NCBI GenBank assembly: GCA_003222085.1
Contig: QHUK01000032.1
Span: forward strand, 1 to 60,844
Length of the DNA stretch: 60,844 nt
DNA from: Gemmatimonadota bacterium
GTDB lineage: Bacteria; Gemmatimonadota; Gemmatimonadetes; Gemmatimonadales; GWC2-71-9
Direction: 5' to 3'
Shown: positions 1 through 8,035 of the stretch, piece by piece
Numbering within the stretch: the first letter of the stretch is position 1
Layout: each line of letters starts with the position of its first letter
Made by a program: the position numbers and the translations under genes
The notes under the pieces: generated by a model
Database searches by the model: none
Told to the model about the DNA's origin: nothing
The model's input: the letters and a program-made list of their open reading frames with translations, nothing else

Positions 1-56
1 CCGCTGGCAGCGCCAGGGCAGTGCCTTTCGATACGAAAACGGCCCGCCCTCATACG

Positions 57-563
57 CTACGCCGAATCATTCCAGGGACAGGTCCCATTGGCGAAGGCGA
101 CGTTGCCCTTCAGCAGATGGTAGACGTACGCCCCGAGGCAGAACTTGCCGAACAGGAGCGCGGCGAACGCCACGGCGAGGAGTCCCTGGAAGACGTAGGA
201 CGCCGTCCTCCATCCCTGGAGCAGGGTCAGCCCCGCGGCCAGCATGAACACCGCCGCCATGCCCTGAGCGAATCGCCGGGGCCCCGGCGCCGGCGTGAGC
301 AGCGGTCGCCCGCGCCGTCGCGCGACAACGCGGTTGTAGAACTGCTCGAACGGGTTTGCCGCCGGCACGAGCACGTTGAGCCACAAGAGGGCCGAAAAGA
401 GCAGGAAGATCGCCGGCGACTGCGTGAGGATCGCCACGAGCATCATCGATCCCACGATCGTGGGCTGGAACTGCAGGCCCTTGAACCGCAGCGTCGCGCG
501 ATCGGGCGGCTCCTGCGTGAACCCCTGTTGCTTCATGAAGTTCATCACGGCTGACCGAGCCAT
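57..563 (-). CDS. DUF4395 family integral membrane protein
   Basis: This 168-residue protein matches the DUF4395 pattern: a short polar N-terminus, hydrophobic segments near residues 34-66, 98-116 and 122-147, the signature NPFEQFYN at 70-77 and a conserved FCLGAYVYHL at 141-150. Cys142 and Cys162 are the only cysteines, and Cys162 sits in a C-terminal TCPW. The family is found in the inner membrane and its function is unknown; a link to redox proteins is sometimes inferred from neighbours, but none is seen here. An AAGGAGG ribosome site lies 6 bases before the ATG at 563. Two tandem 28-bp repeats sit directly upstream and may be operators. The family call is firm; the role is unknown. Confidence 0.85.
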   Translation of the reverse strand: MARSAVMNFMKQQGFTQEPPDRATLRFKGLQFQPTIVGSMMLVAILTQSPAIFLLFSALLWLNVLVPAANPFEQFYNRVVARRRGRPLLTPAPGPRRFAQGMAAVFMLAAGLTLLQGWRTASYVFQGLLAVAFAALLFGKFCLGAYVYHLLKGNVAFANGTCPWNDSA

Positions 564-575
564 GTTCGCCTCCTT

Positions 576-631
576 CTATCAATAAGATAAGCTGGCCCTC
601 CTCCTATCAATAAGATAAGCTGGCCCTCCTC
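576..631. repeat. Two perfect tandem 28-bp copies, possible double operator
   Basis: Bases 576-603 and 604-631 are identical 28-bp units. Each carries an AT-rich core, CTATCAATAAGATAAG, which includes the dyad TATC-N5-GATA and stands out in this GC-rich sequence. The pair lies immediately upstream of the DUF4395 gene, and the first copy touches its ribosome site. The NTF2-like lipoprotein gene on the other strand starts 79 bases away. The arrangement is what a double operator for a dimeric repressor would look like; that reading is inference. Confidence 0.6.
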
Positions 632-709
632 GCTCCCTCCAGGCTGCGCCGCTTGCGACGCGGCGGCATGGCCGGTATCGTCATCGCCCTCCCCCAACGG
701 AGATGCGCC

Positions 710-1204
710 ATGCGCCCAGGCCACACCCTCCCCATCCTGCTCGCCGCCGCACTCGGCTGCCAGGCTGCCCCCGCGAAGGACACGAGCGCCGAAGCCAAAC
801 AGGCGATCGACGCCGCCGACGCCAACTGGGCTCGGCTCACCGCCGCCGGTCACGCCGATTCGCTCGCGGAACTCTACCACGCGAACGGCGTGCTGCTGCC
901 GCCCAACATGCCACCGGTGCACGGCCGTGAGGCCATTCGCGCCTTCATGACGACGATGAACTCGATGTCCACCCCACCGCCCATCCTCCGCGTGTGGGCT
1001 GAATCCGTCTGGGCGAGCGGGCCACACGCGCTCGAGCTCGGACGCTGGCACTTCGCGTGGCCCGCGACCGCCAAGCGGCCGCCCGGGGCACCCGCGGCCG
1101 ACTCGGGCAAGTACATGGTGCGCTGGGTGAACGAGAACGGTCGCTGGTTGATGGCGCAGGATATCTGGAACTCGGACGTCGCGCTGCCGCAGCCCAAGCG
1201 TTGA
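710..1204 (+). CDS. NTF2/SnoaL-like (DUF4440-type) secreted protein, probable lipoprotein
   Basis: This 164-residue protein opens with a signal sequence (MRPGHTLPILLAAALGC), whose Cys17 is a likely but imperfect lipobox cysteine. The mature part has the alpha+beta cone-fold pattern of DUF4440/SnoaL-like proteins: a first helix with DANWARLTAAGHADSLAELY (about residues 38-57), then GREAIRAFM and strands around VWASGPHALELGRW and YMVRWVNENGRWLM. The ATG at 710 is preferred over the in-frame upstream start because a GGAG lies just before it and the signal peptide begins there. Its stop overlaps the TTG start of the next gene (TTGA), so the two are probably translated together. Proteins of this fold bind small ligands; the ligand here is unknown. 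Confidence 0.75.
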   Translation: MRPGHTLPILLAAALGCQAAPAKDTSAEAKQAIDAADANWARLTAAGHADSLAELYHANGVLLPPNMPPVHGREAIRAFMTTMNSMSTPPPILRVWAESVWASGPHALELGRWHFAWPATAKRPPGAPAADSGKYMVRWVNENGRWLMAQDIWNSDVALPQPKR

Positions 1205-2439
1205 GACGTCTCGGCGCGATCTTCGGCGTGGGTTCGGCGCTGTGGGTGCCGGTCGCCTGCGCGCCGGCCCGGCGTCCGACGCCGCTCCCGGAGGCGGCCG
1301 AGGTCCGGGCCCTCTGGGTGGTGCGTTCCACCCTCGCCGATCCCGACAGCGCGCGGGCGATGGTGCGCCGGGCGGCGGAAGCGGGGTTCAACACGTTGAT
1401 CGTGCAGGTCCGCGGTCGTGGGGACGCGTATTATCGGAGCCGCTGGGAGCCCCCACCTCCGGCTCTCACGGGCCGGCATCACTACGACCCGCTCGAGCGC
1501 ACGATTCGCGAGGCGCACCGCCGCGGGCTGCGGGTGCACGCTTGGATCAACACCGAGCTGGTGGCAAACGCCGACACCTTGCCGCAGGACTCCGCACACT
1601 TCGTCTATCGCCGGCCCGATCTCCTCGCCGTGCCCCGACCGCTCGCCCACGAGCTGTACGGCGCGGATCCCCGCGATCCCCACTATCTGCAGGCGCTCGC
1701 CGAGTACGCGCGGGCCAACCGCGATCATGTGGAGGGGCTCTACACGAGCCCGGCCGCACCCGAGGTGAAGGAGCACATCTATTCGGTCTGGATCGATCTG
1801 GTGGAGCGATACGAGCTGGATGGCCTGCACTTCGATTACGTCCGCTACCCCGCGCCCGACTACGACTACTCGCGGGTCGCACTCGAGCGGTTCCGCGACT
1901 GGCTCGTCCCCACGCTCCCGGACTCGGTCCGCGCCCGGTTCGAAGGCGTAGAGCCGGCCGATCCACTCGTCTACAGCGACTCCTTCCCGAACGCCTGGGA
2001 TCGGTTTCGGCGGCTGCAGATCACTGAGCTCGTGGAGCGGATCTATTACGGCGTGAAGCAGCGGAATCCGCGCCTGGTCGTGAGCGCGGCCGTGTTCGGT
2101 GACGCCGAGAACGCGTACGCCTCGCGGTTTCAGGATTGGCGCGACTGGCTGCGCCGGGGCATTCTCGACGTCGCCTGCCCGATGGCCTACACCGACTCGA
2201 CCGAGCTATTCCGCGAGCGGATCCGCACGGCCGTAGAGACGGCGGGGGGCGCGCGGGTGTGGGCGGGCATCGGTGCGTACAAGAACACCGTCGAGGGGAC
2301 GGTGGAGCAGATCGGCGTCGCGCGCGGCCTCGGCGCCGCAGGCGTCGTTCTCTTCTCCTATGACTTCATGGCCCGGCACGAGGGCATGCGACCCGGCGAG
2401 AGCTATCTCCTCGCGGTGCGCGACCGTGCGTTCCCCTGA
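1201..2439 (+). CDS. GHL10/DUF187-type family glycoside hydrolase-like lipoprotein
   Basis: This 412-residue protein begins at a TTG that overlaps the previous stop. Its N-terminus forms a signal peptide ending in the lipobox VPVAC. The body is a TIM barrel of the glycosyl-hydrolase-like 10 (DUF187) family, with ALWVVRSTLADPD near residue 36, GFNTLIVQVRGRGD, GLRVHAWIN, DGLHFDYVRYP, and a late barrel strand GILDVACPMAYTD. Family members are thought to act on cell-envelope or other polysaccharides. It lies convergent to the SusCD block with a 15-bp gap, so it may contribute to the same glycan use. Part of its signal-peptide coding region is repeated at 10027-10064. The family is confident; the substrate is unknown. 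Confidence 0.8.
   Translation: MRRLGAIFGVGSALWVPVACAPARRPTPLPEAAEVRALWVVRSTLADPDSARAMVRRAAEAGFNTLIVQVRGRGDAYYRSRWEPPPPALTGRHHYDPLERTIREAHRRGLRVHAWINTELVANADTLPQDSAHFVYRRPDLLAVPRPLAHELYGADPRDPHYLQALAEYARANRDHVEGLYTSPAAPEVKEHIYSVWIDLVERYELDGLHFDYVRYPAPDYDYSRVALERFRDWLVPTLPDSVRARFEGVEPADPLVYSDSFPNAWDRFRRLQITELVERIYYGVKQRNPRLVVSAAVFGDAENAYASRFQDWRDWLRRGILDVACPMAYTDSTELFRERIRTAVETAGGARVWAGIGAYKNTVEGTVEQIGVARGLGAAGVVLFSYDFMARHEGMRPGESYLLAVRDRAFP
1212..1249 (+). repeat. 38-bp segment shared with 10027-10064 (copy 1)
   Basis: This stretch matches 10027-10064 at 34 of 38 positions, counted by eye. Here it encodes the signal-peptide core GAIFGVGSALWV of the GHL10-like lipoprotein. Two of the four differences between the copies are silent in this frame, and the other two both fall in the single codon that reads Phe in one copy and Leu in the other. 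Confidence 0.7.
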
Positions 2440-2454
2440 TCGGCGAATCGGCCA

Positions 2455-3228
2455 TCACCTGTTGGGGGTATTGTCGAGCATGGGCCGCTTGGTCGCTGTC
2501 GTGTCGGTGATAGTGATATCGCCTCTGGCGTCGATCGTATAGACTCGTCCTCCGAAGAAGGACACACTCCTCTTGGTAATCTTGTTCGTCGTCGAGTCCG
2601 TGTAGCGCGCGAAGAGATCGTACACGGCGCTCGGCAGCGCCGTGAAACCGCCGGCTCCCTTGTACGCGACGGCGGCACCGACGGCCACCTCCGTCGAGTC
2701 GCTGATATTCATCGCATACAACGTCAGGGGATTGGCATTCGCAATCGCGTGGACGAATCGGACGGTCGCGACCGAATAATCCGTTGGTGCGACAAACGGA
2801 TCTTCCAGCACGAACCCGTCCACGGTCTTGGCCGTGGCGTCGTAGATTCCGCTCATGTAGAAGGAGTAGTATTTCCCGTCGGCGATGGTCGCGCTCACCG
2901 TGGCAATGGGCAGATTCTTGTCGGTCGCCGCCGCGATCCGTCCCGTCAGCGTGTACGGGCCCGGCGCGATGGACACATAGACTCCGCCGGCCCCCGCGCT
3001 GCCGTACGCCACGCCATTGTTGGATTCTGCGCCGGTGCCGGAGAGGATCGCCGTCATCTTCGTCTCGTTGGCGTAGAAATTCACCGCCGGTGCGCCCACG
3101 CCGAAGTTGAAGAACTTGATCCGCGAAGCAAGCGGCGGCTCCGTGGGTATCTCCTGGACTGCGTTCTTGTCGCACGCTGACAGCACGGCGGTGCCGAGCA
3201 GCGCCGCTACACACACGTGTCGGTTCAT
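2455..3228 (-). CDS. DUF4397 domain lipoprotein, third gene of the SusCD operon
   Basis: This 257-residue protein starts at MNRHVCVAALLGTAVLSAC, a lipoprotein signal peptide with lipobox LSAC. The rest is beta-rich and fits DUF4397: RIKFFNFGVGAPAVNFY at the start of the first repeat, VSIAPGPYTLTGRIA, VRFVHAIANANPLTLYA opening a second similar repeat, and a final VYTIDARGDITI strand. It begins 7 bp after the SusD stop, so it is almost certainly co-transcribed with susC and susD. That position is where surface glycan-binding lipoproteins sit in other Sus-like loci. A role as an accessory outer-membrane binding lipoprotein is therefore plausible but inferred. Confidence 0.75.
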   Translation of the reverse strand: MNRHVCVAALLGTAVLSACDKNAVQEIPTEPPLASRIKFFNFGVGAPAVNFYANETKMTAILSGTGAESNNGVAYGSAGAGGVYVSIAPGPYTLTGRIAAATDKNLPIATVSATIADGKYYSFYMSGIYDATAKTVDGFVLEDPFVAPTDYSVATVRFVHAIANANPLTLYAMNISDSTEVAVGAAVAYKGAGGFTALPSAVYDLFARYTDSTTNKITKRSVSFFGGRVYTIDARGDITITDTTATKRPMLDNTPNR

Positions 3229-3235
3229 ATCCGGG

Positions 3236-4813
3236 TCACGGTTGAATGATCCATAACGGCTTGGTGTGATAGTCCGTGGCGTCTGCGCCGATGGCCTGCA
3301 GGGCTGCGACGTTCCAGACATATTCTGAGTTGTATCTCGGCCTGATACGCTGTGCGACCTTGCCGCCATTGGCAGCAGAGAGGTTCGTCGGCGGCGTAAA
3401 CCCGCGGAACACCTGCGTGCCGCTCACTGGATCGATATCCGTGTAGTGATAGCGGCGCATATCCATCCAGAGCTCATTGTGCCCCCAGCCCCAGAGCGCG
3501 ATGTACTTCTGCGACATGACGTGCGACAACGTCAGGGTGGCGGGCACGATCGCCGGATCCGCGAGGAAGGTCGCCTTCTCCGTTCCCGTGATCTGCGTCG
3601 GCGTCTGGCCTGCATCCAGGTTGCGCGCGTTCACAAAATCGATGTGGGATGAGATGCCGTTGGTGTACGCGGTCAGCGCCGCCGCCTGATTTCCCATCCG
3701 CAGCGCGGCTTCCGCTTTGACGAACTGAAGCTCGGAATAGGTCATGACTGGAATCTTGGACCGATCGGCGAACAGATAGCGGCTGGGTAATCCCAAGCCG
3801 TCGCTGCCGACGTACCCAAAGAAATTCCTCGGCTGCTGTGGCGGGGTGAGCGCGCCAAACCCCAACACGTTGATATCGAGTCCGCGATAGGTCGTATTCG
3901 CCGAGTCGATCGCCAGCATTCGGCTCATCCGGGGGTCGACCACGCCGCCGAACTGCGTGCCGTTCATCAGGCTCACCACGAATTGCGTCTGCCGGTACAG
4001 CGTGAGGTTGTTGCGGCTGCGTCCCCAGAAATTGCAATCCGCGAAATCCGTGGAGGTGCATGGATATGCCAGCAGCGCGTCGTCGACGTTGCTCGCGAAC
4101 GAGGAATCGACCGCGTCCATCACAGCCTGCGGATCGTGGCCGGCTTTGTTGGAAAAGTGGTTCAGCATCAACGCCTTCAGGCCCCACGCCAGCTTGAGCC
4201 ATTCCAACCGATTCCCGTTGTAGATATGGTCACCCTTGGCGAGATAGGAGGCGTCGACGGCGCCGTCGGTGCGCCTGAGCAGCACGATCGCGCTGTCCAG
4301 CAGGCGCTGCACTTCCTGATACGCATACTCCTGCGTGTCATAATCGAAACTGGTGCGCGACACGTCGAGCGCTTCCTTGATGATGATCTCCCCATGGAGG
4401 TCCGTCAGCACCTGCCAGCCCCACGCTTTCAGGATCAGCCCGACGCCCAGGAGGTCCCAGCGCTGCTCGGCCGTGGCCTTGGCGTTCATGGCGATCAAGT
4501 TCTGCCCCAGCGACCAGTAGACGTCGCGCCATTGCTGGCCGCCGTTATCGCTCGCCGGGTCATACCCCATCCGCCCCCAGCTCTGGGCCGGACTGAAGAG
4601 GGTCGATGTCGAGATCCACTCCTGCGCATAGTGTCCCACGAAGCGGCCGTCGAACTGGGGTGACGTCACCATCCAGTGCAGCATGGGCGGCAGGTACAGG
4701 TTCGCCGAAACCGACTGTGGCCCGTTGGGATTCGTGTTGACGTTCAAGAAGTCGGTGCAGCTCGCCGACACGCTCACCACGCCGACCAGGACCGCCGCGG
4801 ATAGTGTCTTCAT
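3236..4813 (-). CDS. SusD/RagB-family outer-membrane nutrient-binding lipoprotein
   Basis: This 525-residue protein begins MKTLSAAVLVGVVSVSASC, a lipoprotein signal peptide, followed by the typical DFLNVNTNPNGP seen just after the lipid cysteine in the SusD-like family. Further family features are helical TPR-like stretches (AWGWQVLTDLHGEII, YAYQEVQRLLDSAIVLL), the loop after VDPRMSRML and the C-terminal SQKYIALWGWGHNELWMDMRRY. It caps the SusC barrel on the cell surface and captures substrate. The ATG at 4813 is 2 bp beyond the SusC stop. The substrate cannot be read from sequence, but the nearby GH9 enzyme suggests a beta-glucan. Confidence 0.93.
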   Translation of the reverse strand: MKTLSAAVLVGVVSVSASCTDFLNVNTNPNGPQSVSANLYLPPMLHWMVTSPQFDGRFVGHYAQEWISTSTLFSPAQSWGRMGYDPASDNGGQQWRDVYWSLGQNLIAMNAKATAEQRWDLLGVGLILKAWGWQVLTDLHGEIIIKEALDVSRTSFDYDTQEYAYQEVQRLLDSAIVLLRRTDGAVDASYLAKGDHIYNGNRLEWLKLAWGLKALMLNHFSNKAGHDPQAVMDAVDSSFASNVDDALLAYPCTSTDFADCNFWGRSRNNLTLYRQTQFVVSLMNGTQFGGVVDPRMSRMLAIDSANTTYRGLDINVLGFGALTPPQQPRNFFGYVGSDGLGLPSRYLFADRSKIPVMTYSELQFVKAEAALRMGNQAAALTAYTNGISSHIDFVNARNLDAGQTPTQITGTEKATFLADPAIVPATLTLSHVMSQKYIALWGWGHNELWMDMRRYHYTDIDPVSGTQVFRGFTPPTNLSAANGGKVAQRIRPRYNSEYVWNVAALQAIGADATDYHTKPLWIIQP

Positions 4814-4815
4814 GG

Positions 4816-7800
4816 TCAGAATCCCATCCTGACGCCGACATTGACGCCTACCGGCATCGGGAAGTTGCCGAAGTCGATGCCCGTGCCTCCCGATCCTCCC
4901 ACCGCCGCGGTATTGCCGTTCACGATCGGGTCCAGCCCCGTATAGTTGGTGATCAGGAACAAGTCGGTGCCTTTGACGAACACGCTGGCGTTCCGCGTGC
5001 CCAGGAATCCCTCCGGCAGTCGGTAACTCAATTGCACGTCCCTGAGCCTCAACCAATTGATGTTTTTCTCGATGAAGAGCTCTTCGCTCATGTTCGTGTA
5101 GTAGGCCGTCTGCACGCTCGGTATGACGACGATATTGTTGATCGTCGGATTGGGGCTGTTCTCCTTGCCATCCTGCAACACACCCTGGATAACCCGCGGC
5201 TGCTCTCTATCCAGGGTCTGCATGCTGAGGCCGTGCGTCGTGAGATAGTGCTCGGTCGCGTTGAAAACGTCGCCGCCCTTGCGGATGTCGAGCAGAAACT
5301 CAAGAGAGAAGCGTTTGTACGTGAAGGTGTTCGAGACGCCGATCGTAAAATCAGGCTGGCGATCGTATCCGGCATCGATGAAGCTGGCCGAGCGGATCGG
5401 CAGACCGGTCGTCGGATCGATCAACAGCTGGCCTTTGCGGCCCGCGCTGTCCTTCTGCACCCGGAGATAGAACAAGCCGGTGAGCGACATGGTGGAGAGG
5501 TCCGGTGCGGTCCCATTCCGCACGTTCCCCCACAACCACGTATCCGAGACATAGGATTCAGGTATTCCCCTCGGCAGAGACAGGACCTTCCCTCGCTCGC
5601 TCGTGAAATTCACCTGAAAATCCCACGAGAAGGCGCTCCTCAAGACCGGGGTGCCTCGCACGGTCAGCTCCAGGCCCTGATTTCTCGTTGTCGCGCCGTT
5701 CAGATTGAACAGGATGAAGCCGGTCCCGTAGCTGCCCCGGATGTCATTGACGATCTGGTCTCTGGTCCGCTTGCGGTACACCGTGGCATCGAGACCGAGC
5801 CGGTCGTGCAGGAAGCTCAGCTCCGCCCCGAGCTCGTATGACCTGGCGAACTCCGGCTTAAGCTCCAGATTCGGCCCGGTAAAGCCGTAGCCGTATCCAC
5901 CATAGGATGTGGGCTTGAATTCGAGCGAAGGCGTGTAGGCATATGGCCGGGCGTCCTTACCGGCTTCGGCATAGGCGGCTGTCAGCTTTCCGGTCACGAA
6001 CCGCGCGATGCCGGGAAACGCATCGGAGAAGACGAAACTGGTCGAGATGCCGGGATAGAAGAATGAATTCCGCGGCCGCGGAATCGTCGAGGTCCGGTCG
6101 TTCCTGCCCTGCAACGTGAGAAACAGGAAGTTCCGGTAATCGAGCACCGCCTGCCCGAAGAAGCTCACCAGGCGGCGCCGCTCGGTCGTGGTCCGCGGCA
6201 GCCTCGCGGCCGTGTTGTTCATGGAGACGAAATTCGGATCCAGAAAGCTCGTGCCCACGGCTGCATCCGCCGTCGACTTGTAGTCCCCGATCGCGTTGCC
6301 CAGCACGCCACTGATCGAGATGCTGTGGGTCAGGGCGTGCCTGTTGAAGCTGAGCAGCGTCTGTGCGTTGATGTTGCGGGTAATCAGGTCCGCCTGGTCG
6401 AGAATGCCGCCCGAGGCGTTTCCCGCCTCGCTCTCGGGATTGCGGAGCAGGAGATTCTGGTTTGTGTAGGTGTCCGTGCCGATGTTGCTCTTGAGGTTCC
6501 CCCACGAAAATGGCGCGATCACGATGCCGACGTTCGCGATGATGCGGCTCTCCTTGGAATTGATCGCGTTCTTGGCGACGTTGTAGTACGGATTATCGAC
6601 TTCCGCCGCCGCCGTCAGGCTGGTCAGCCGGCGCCTGAGGCCGGATGGCGTGAGGTAGTCCTGGGCGTTGTCATTTTGCGGCCAGAGCATGAGGCCGATG
6701 AGTGGACCGATTTCTCCCTTGTACACCTGATCGTTGTTGCTATAGGTATACGCCATCGAGAGATCGGTGCTCAACCAAGGCTTGATCTGCGCCTGGGAGG
6801 CTCCCGTCACATTGACTCGGTCATACCCCGAATTCGGGACCACTCCGGACTGGTCGTCGATCGACGTGGCCAGCCGGTAATTGACGGTGTTGTCGGGCGA
6901 CGCCCCGCTGAAGGACAGGTTGTGCGTCTGCGTTGTCCCCGTCCTCAAGAACCCGCCGATATTGTCATAGAACCGCGTGCCGGCCGGATACGGAGCGCCA
7001 AAGAAATTGAACGAGGCGAGGCCGCCTCCGATGAGGGTCGACGGACCATAGACACGCTGCAGCTCAGGCTTGGCGCGGGTCGCCTCGATCCGGAAGCTGT
7101 TGCTATACTGCCAGCCGCCGCCGGCTTTCCCACGCTTGGTCGTGATGAGGATGGCGCCGTTCGCCGCATCGATGCCGTAGAGGGCCGAAGCTTCGGCTCC
7201 CTTCAACACGGTGAGTGTCTCGATATCCTCCGGATTCAGGTCGGCGGCGCGGTTGGTGAAGTCCACCCCGCGGTTCGAAAACGCCGTGTTCGAGCTCAGA
7301 TCGGAGGCGAGTACCCCCGTATTGAGCGTCCTGTTGTCCATCGGCAACCCATCGACGATGATGAGCGGCTGGTTACTGCTGCTGATGGAGCTGACGCCGC
7401 GAATGGTGATCGATGTGGACGCGCCCGGAACGCCCGAGGTGCTGGTCACGTCCACGCCGGCGACACGGCCCTGCAACGCGTTGATGAAATTCTCCCGCTG
7501 CGTCTGCGCGATTTCGACGCCTGGGACGCTCTGCTGAGAGTATCCTAACGCCCGTTGCGTGGTGGTCTGGCCCAACGCCGTCACCACTACCGCATCGAGA
7601 TTCAGCGCGACTTTGCGCAGCTCGAGGTTGATCACATCCTCGGCACCAACCGTACGCTCCACCGACGCGGTCCCGATGAGCCGGAACTGCAGCACCTGGC
7701 CGATCGCGGCGCGAATGGAATAGGTTCCGTCGTTGTTGCTCGAGGTGCTTGCGATGGTTCCCTTGACGACGATGGACACACCGGGCAAGGGCATGCCCTG

Positions 7801-7902
7801 CTCGCTGGTGATCTTCCCGGTAACGATCTTTTGCTGTGCAACAGCGTGAGGAGCAACAAGGAACATTCCCACCAACACCATGAGTACGGTTGCTCGCATC
7901 AT
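4816..7902 (-). CDS. SusC/RagA-family TonB-linked outer-membrane transporter
   Basis: This protein of about 1028 residues has a signal peptide (residues 1-24, ending AVAQ), then a carboxypeptidase-regulatory-like beta-sandwich starting VTGKITSEQGMPLPGVSI and a TonB-box-like VVVTALGQTT. The plug domain carries the diagnostic SITIRGVSSI and IIVDGLPMDN motifs, and a long barrel ends in GVRMGF with a terminal Phe. It imports oligosaccharides or other ligands across the outer membrane with energy from TonB. The MM start at 7902 was chosen because the signal peptide begins there; no clear ribosome site is visible. GH9 lies 133 bp upstream on the same strand, and susD and the DUF4397 lipoprotein follow directly. 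Confidence 0.95.
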   Translation of the reverse strand: MMRATVLMVLVGMFLVAPHAVAQQKIVTGKITSEQGMPLPGVSIVVKGTIASTSSNNDGTYSIRAAIGQVLQFRLIGTASVERTVGAEDVINLELRKVALNLDAVVVTALGQTTTQRALGYSQQSVPGVEIAQTQRENFINALQGRVAGVDVTSTSGVPGASTSITIRGVSSISSSNQPLIIVDGLPMDNRTLNTGVLASDLSSNTAFSNRGVDFTNRAADLNPEDIETLTVLKGAEASALYGIDAANGAILITTKRGKAGGGWQYSNSFRIEATRAKPELQRVYGPSTLIGGGLASFNFFGAPYPAGTRFYDNIGGFLRTGTTQTHNLSFSGASPDNTVNYRLATSIDDQSGVVPNSGYDRVNVTGASQAQIKPWLSTDLSMAYTYSNNDQVYKGEIGPLIGLMLWPQNDNAQDYLTPSGLRRRLTSLTAAAEVDNPYYNVAKNAINSKESRIIANVGIVIAPFSWGNLKSNIGTDTYTNQNLLLRNPESEAGNASGGILDQADLITRNINAQTLLSFNRHALTHSISISGVLGNAIGDYKSTADAAVGTSFLDPNFVSMNNTAARLPRTTTERRRLVSFFGQAVLDYRNFLFLTLQGRNDRTSTIPRPRNSFFYPGISTSFVFSDAFPGIARFVTGKLTAAYAEAGKDARPYAYTPSLEFKPTSYGGYGYGFTGPNLELKPEFARSYELGAELSFLHDRLGLDATVYRKRTRDQIVNDIRGSYGTGFILFNLNGATTRNQGLELTVRGTPVLRSAFSWDFQVNFTSERGKVLSLPRGIPESYVSDTWLWGNVRNGTAPDLSTMSLTGLFYLRVQKDSAGRKGQLLIDPTTGLPIRSASFIDAGYDRQPDFTIGVSNTFTYKRFSLEFLLDIRKGGDVFNATEHYLTTHGLSMQTLDREQPRVIQGVLQDGKENSPNPTINNIVVIPSVQTAYYTNMSEELFIEKNINWLRLRDVQLSYRLPEGFLGTRNASVFVKGTDLFLITNYTGLDPIVNGNTAAVGGSGGTGIDFGNFPMPVGVNVGVRMGF

Positions 7903-8035
7903 GAGGTGTTCCAGGTTGTGGGGGACAATGCCTATCCTCGACGAGCGCACCGGGCGTGGCGGCAAGCGGGGGATAAAACGCCACGGTGCACCACCTGTCG
8001 CGCTCGCAAGACGCGCGCCCCACTTCGCTTGCGTC

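Noticed and set aside
874..1830. 318-codon minus-strand frame near the left end
   Set aside because: It is antisense to the NTF2-like and GHL10 genes and shows no recognisable domain.
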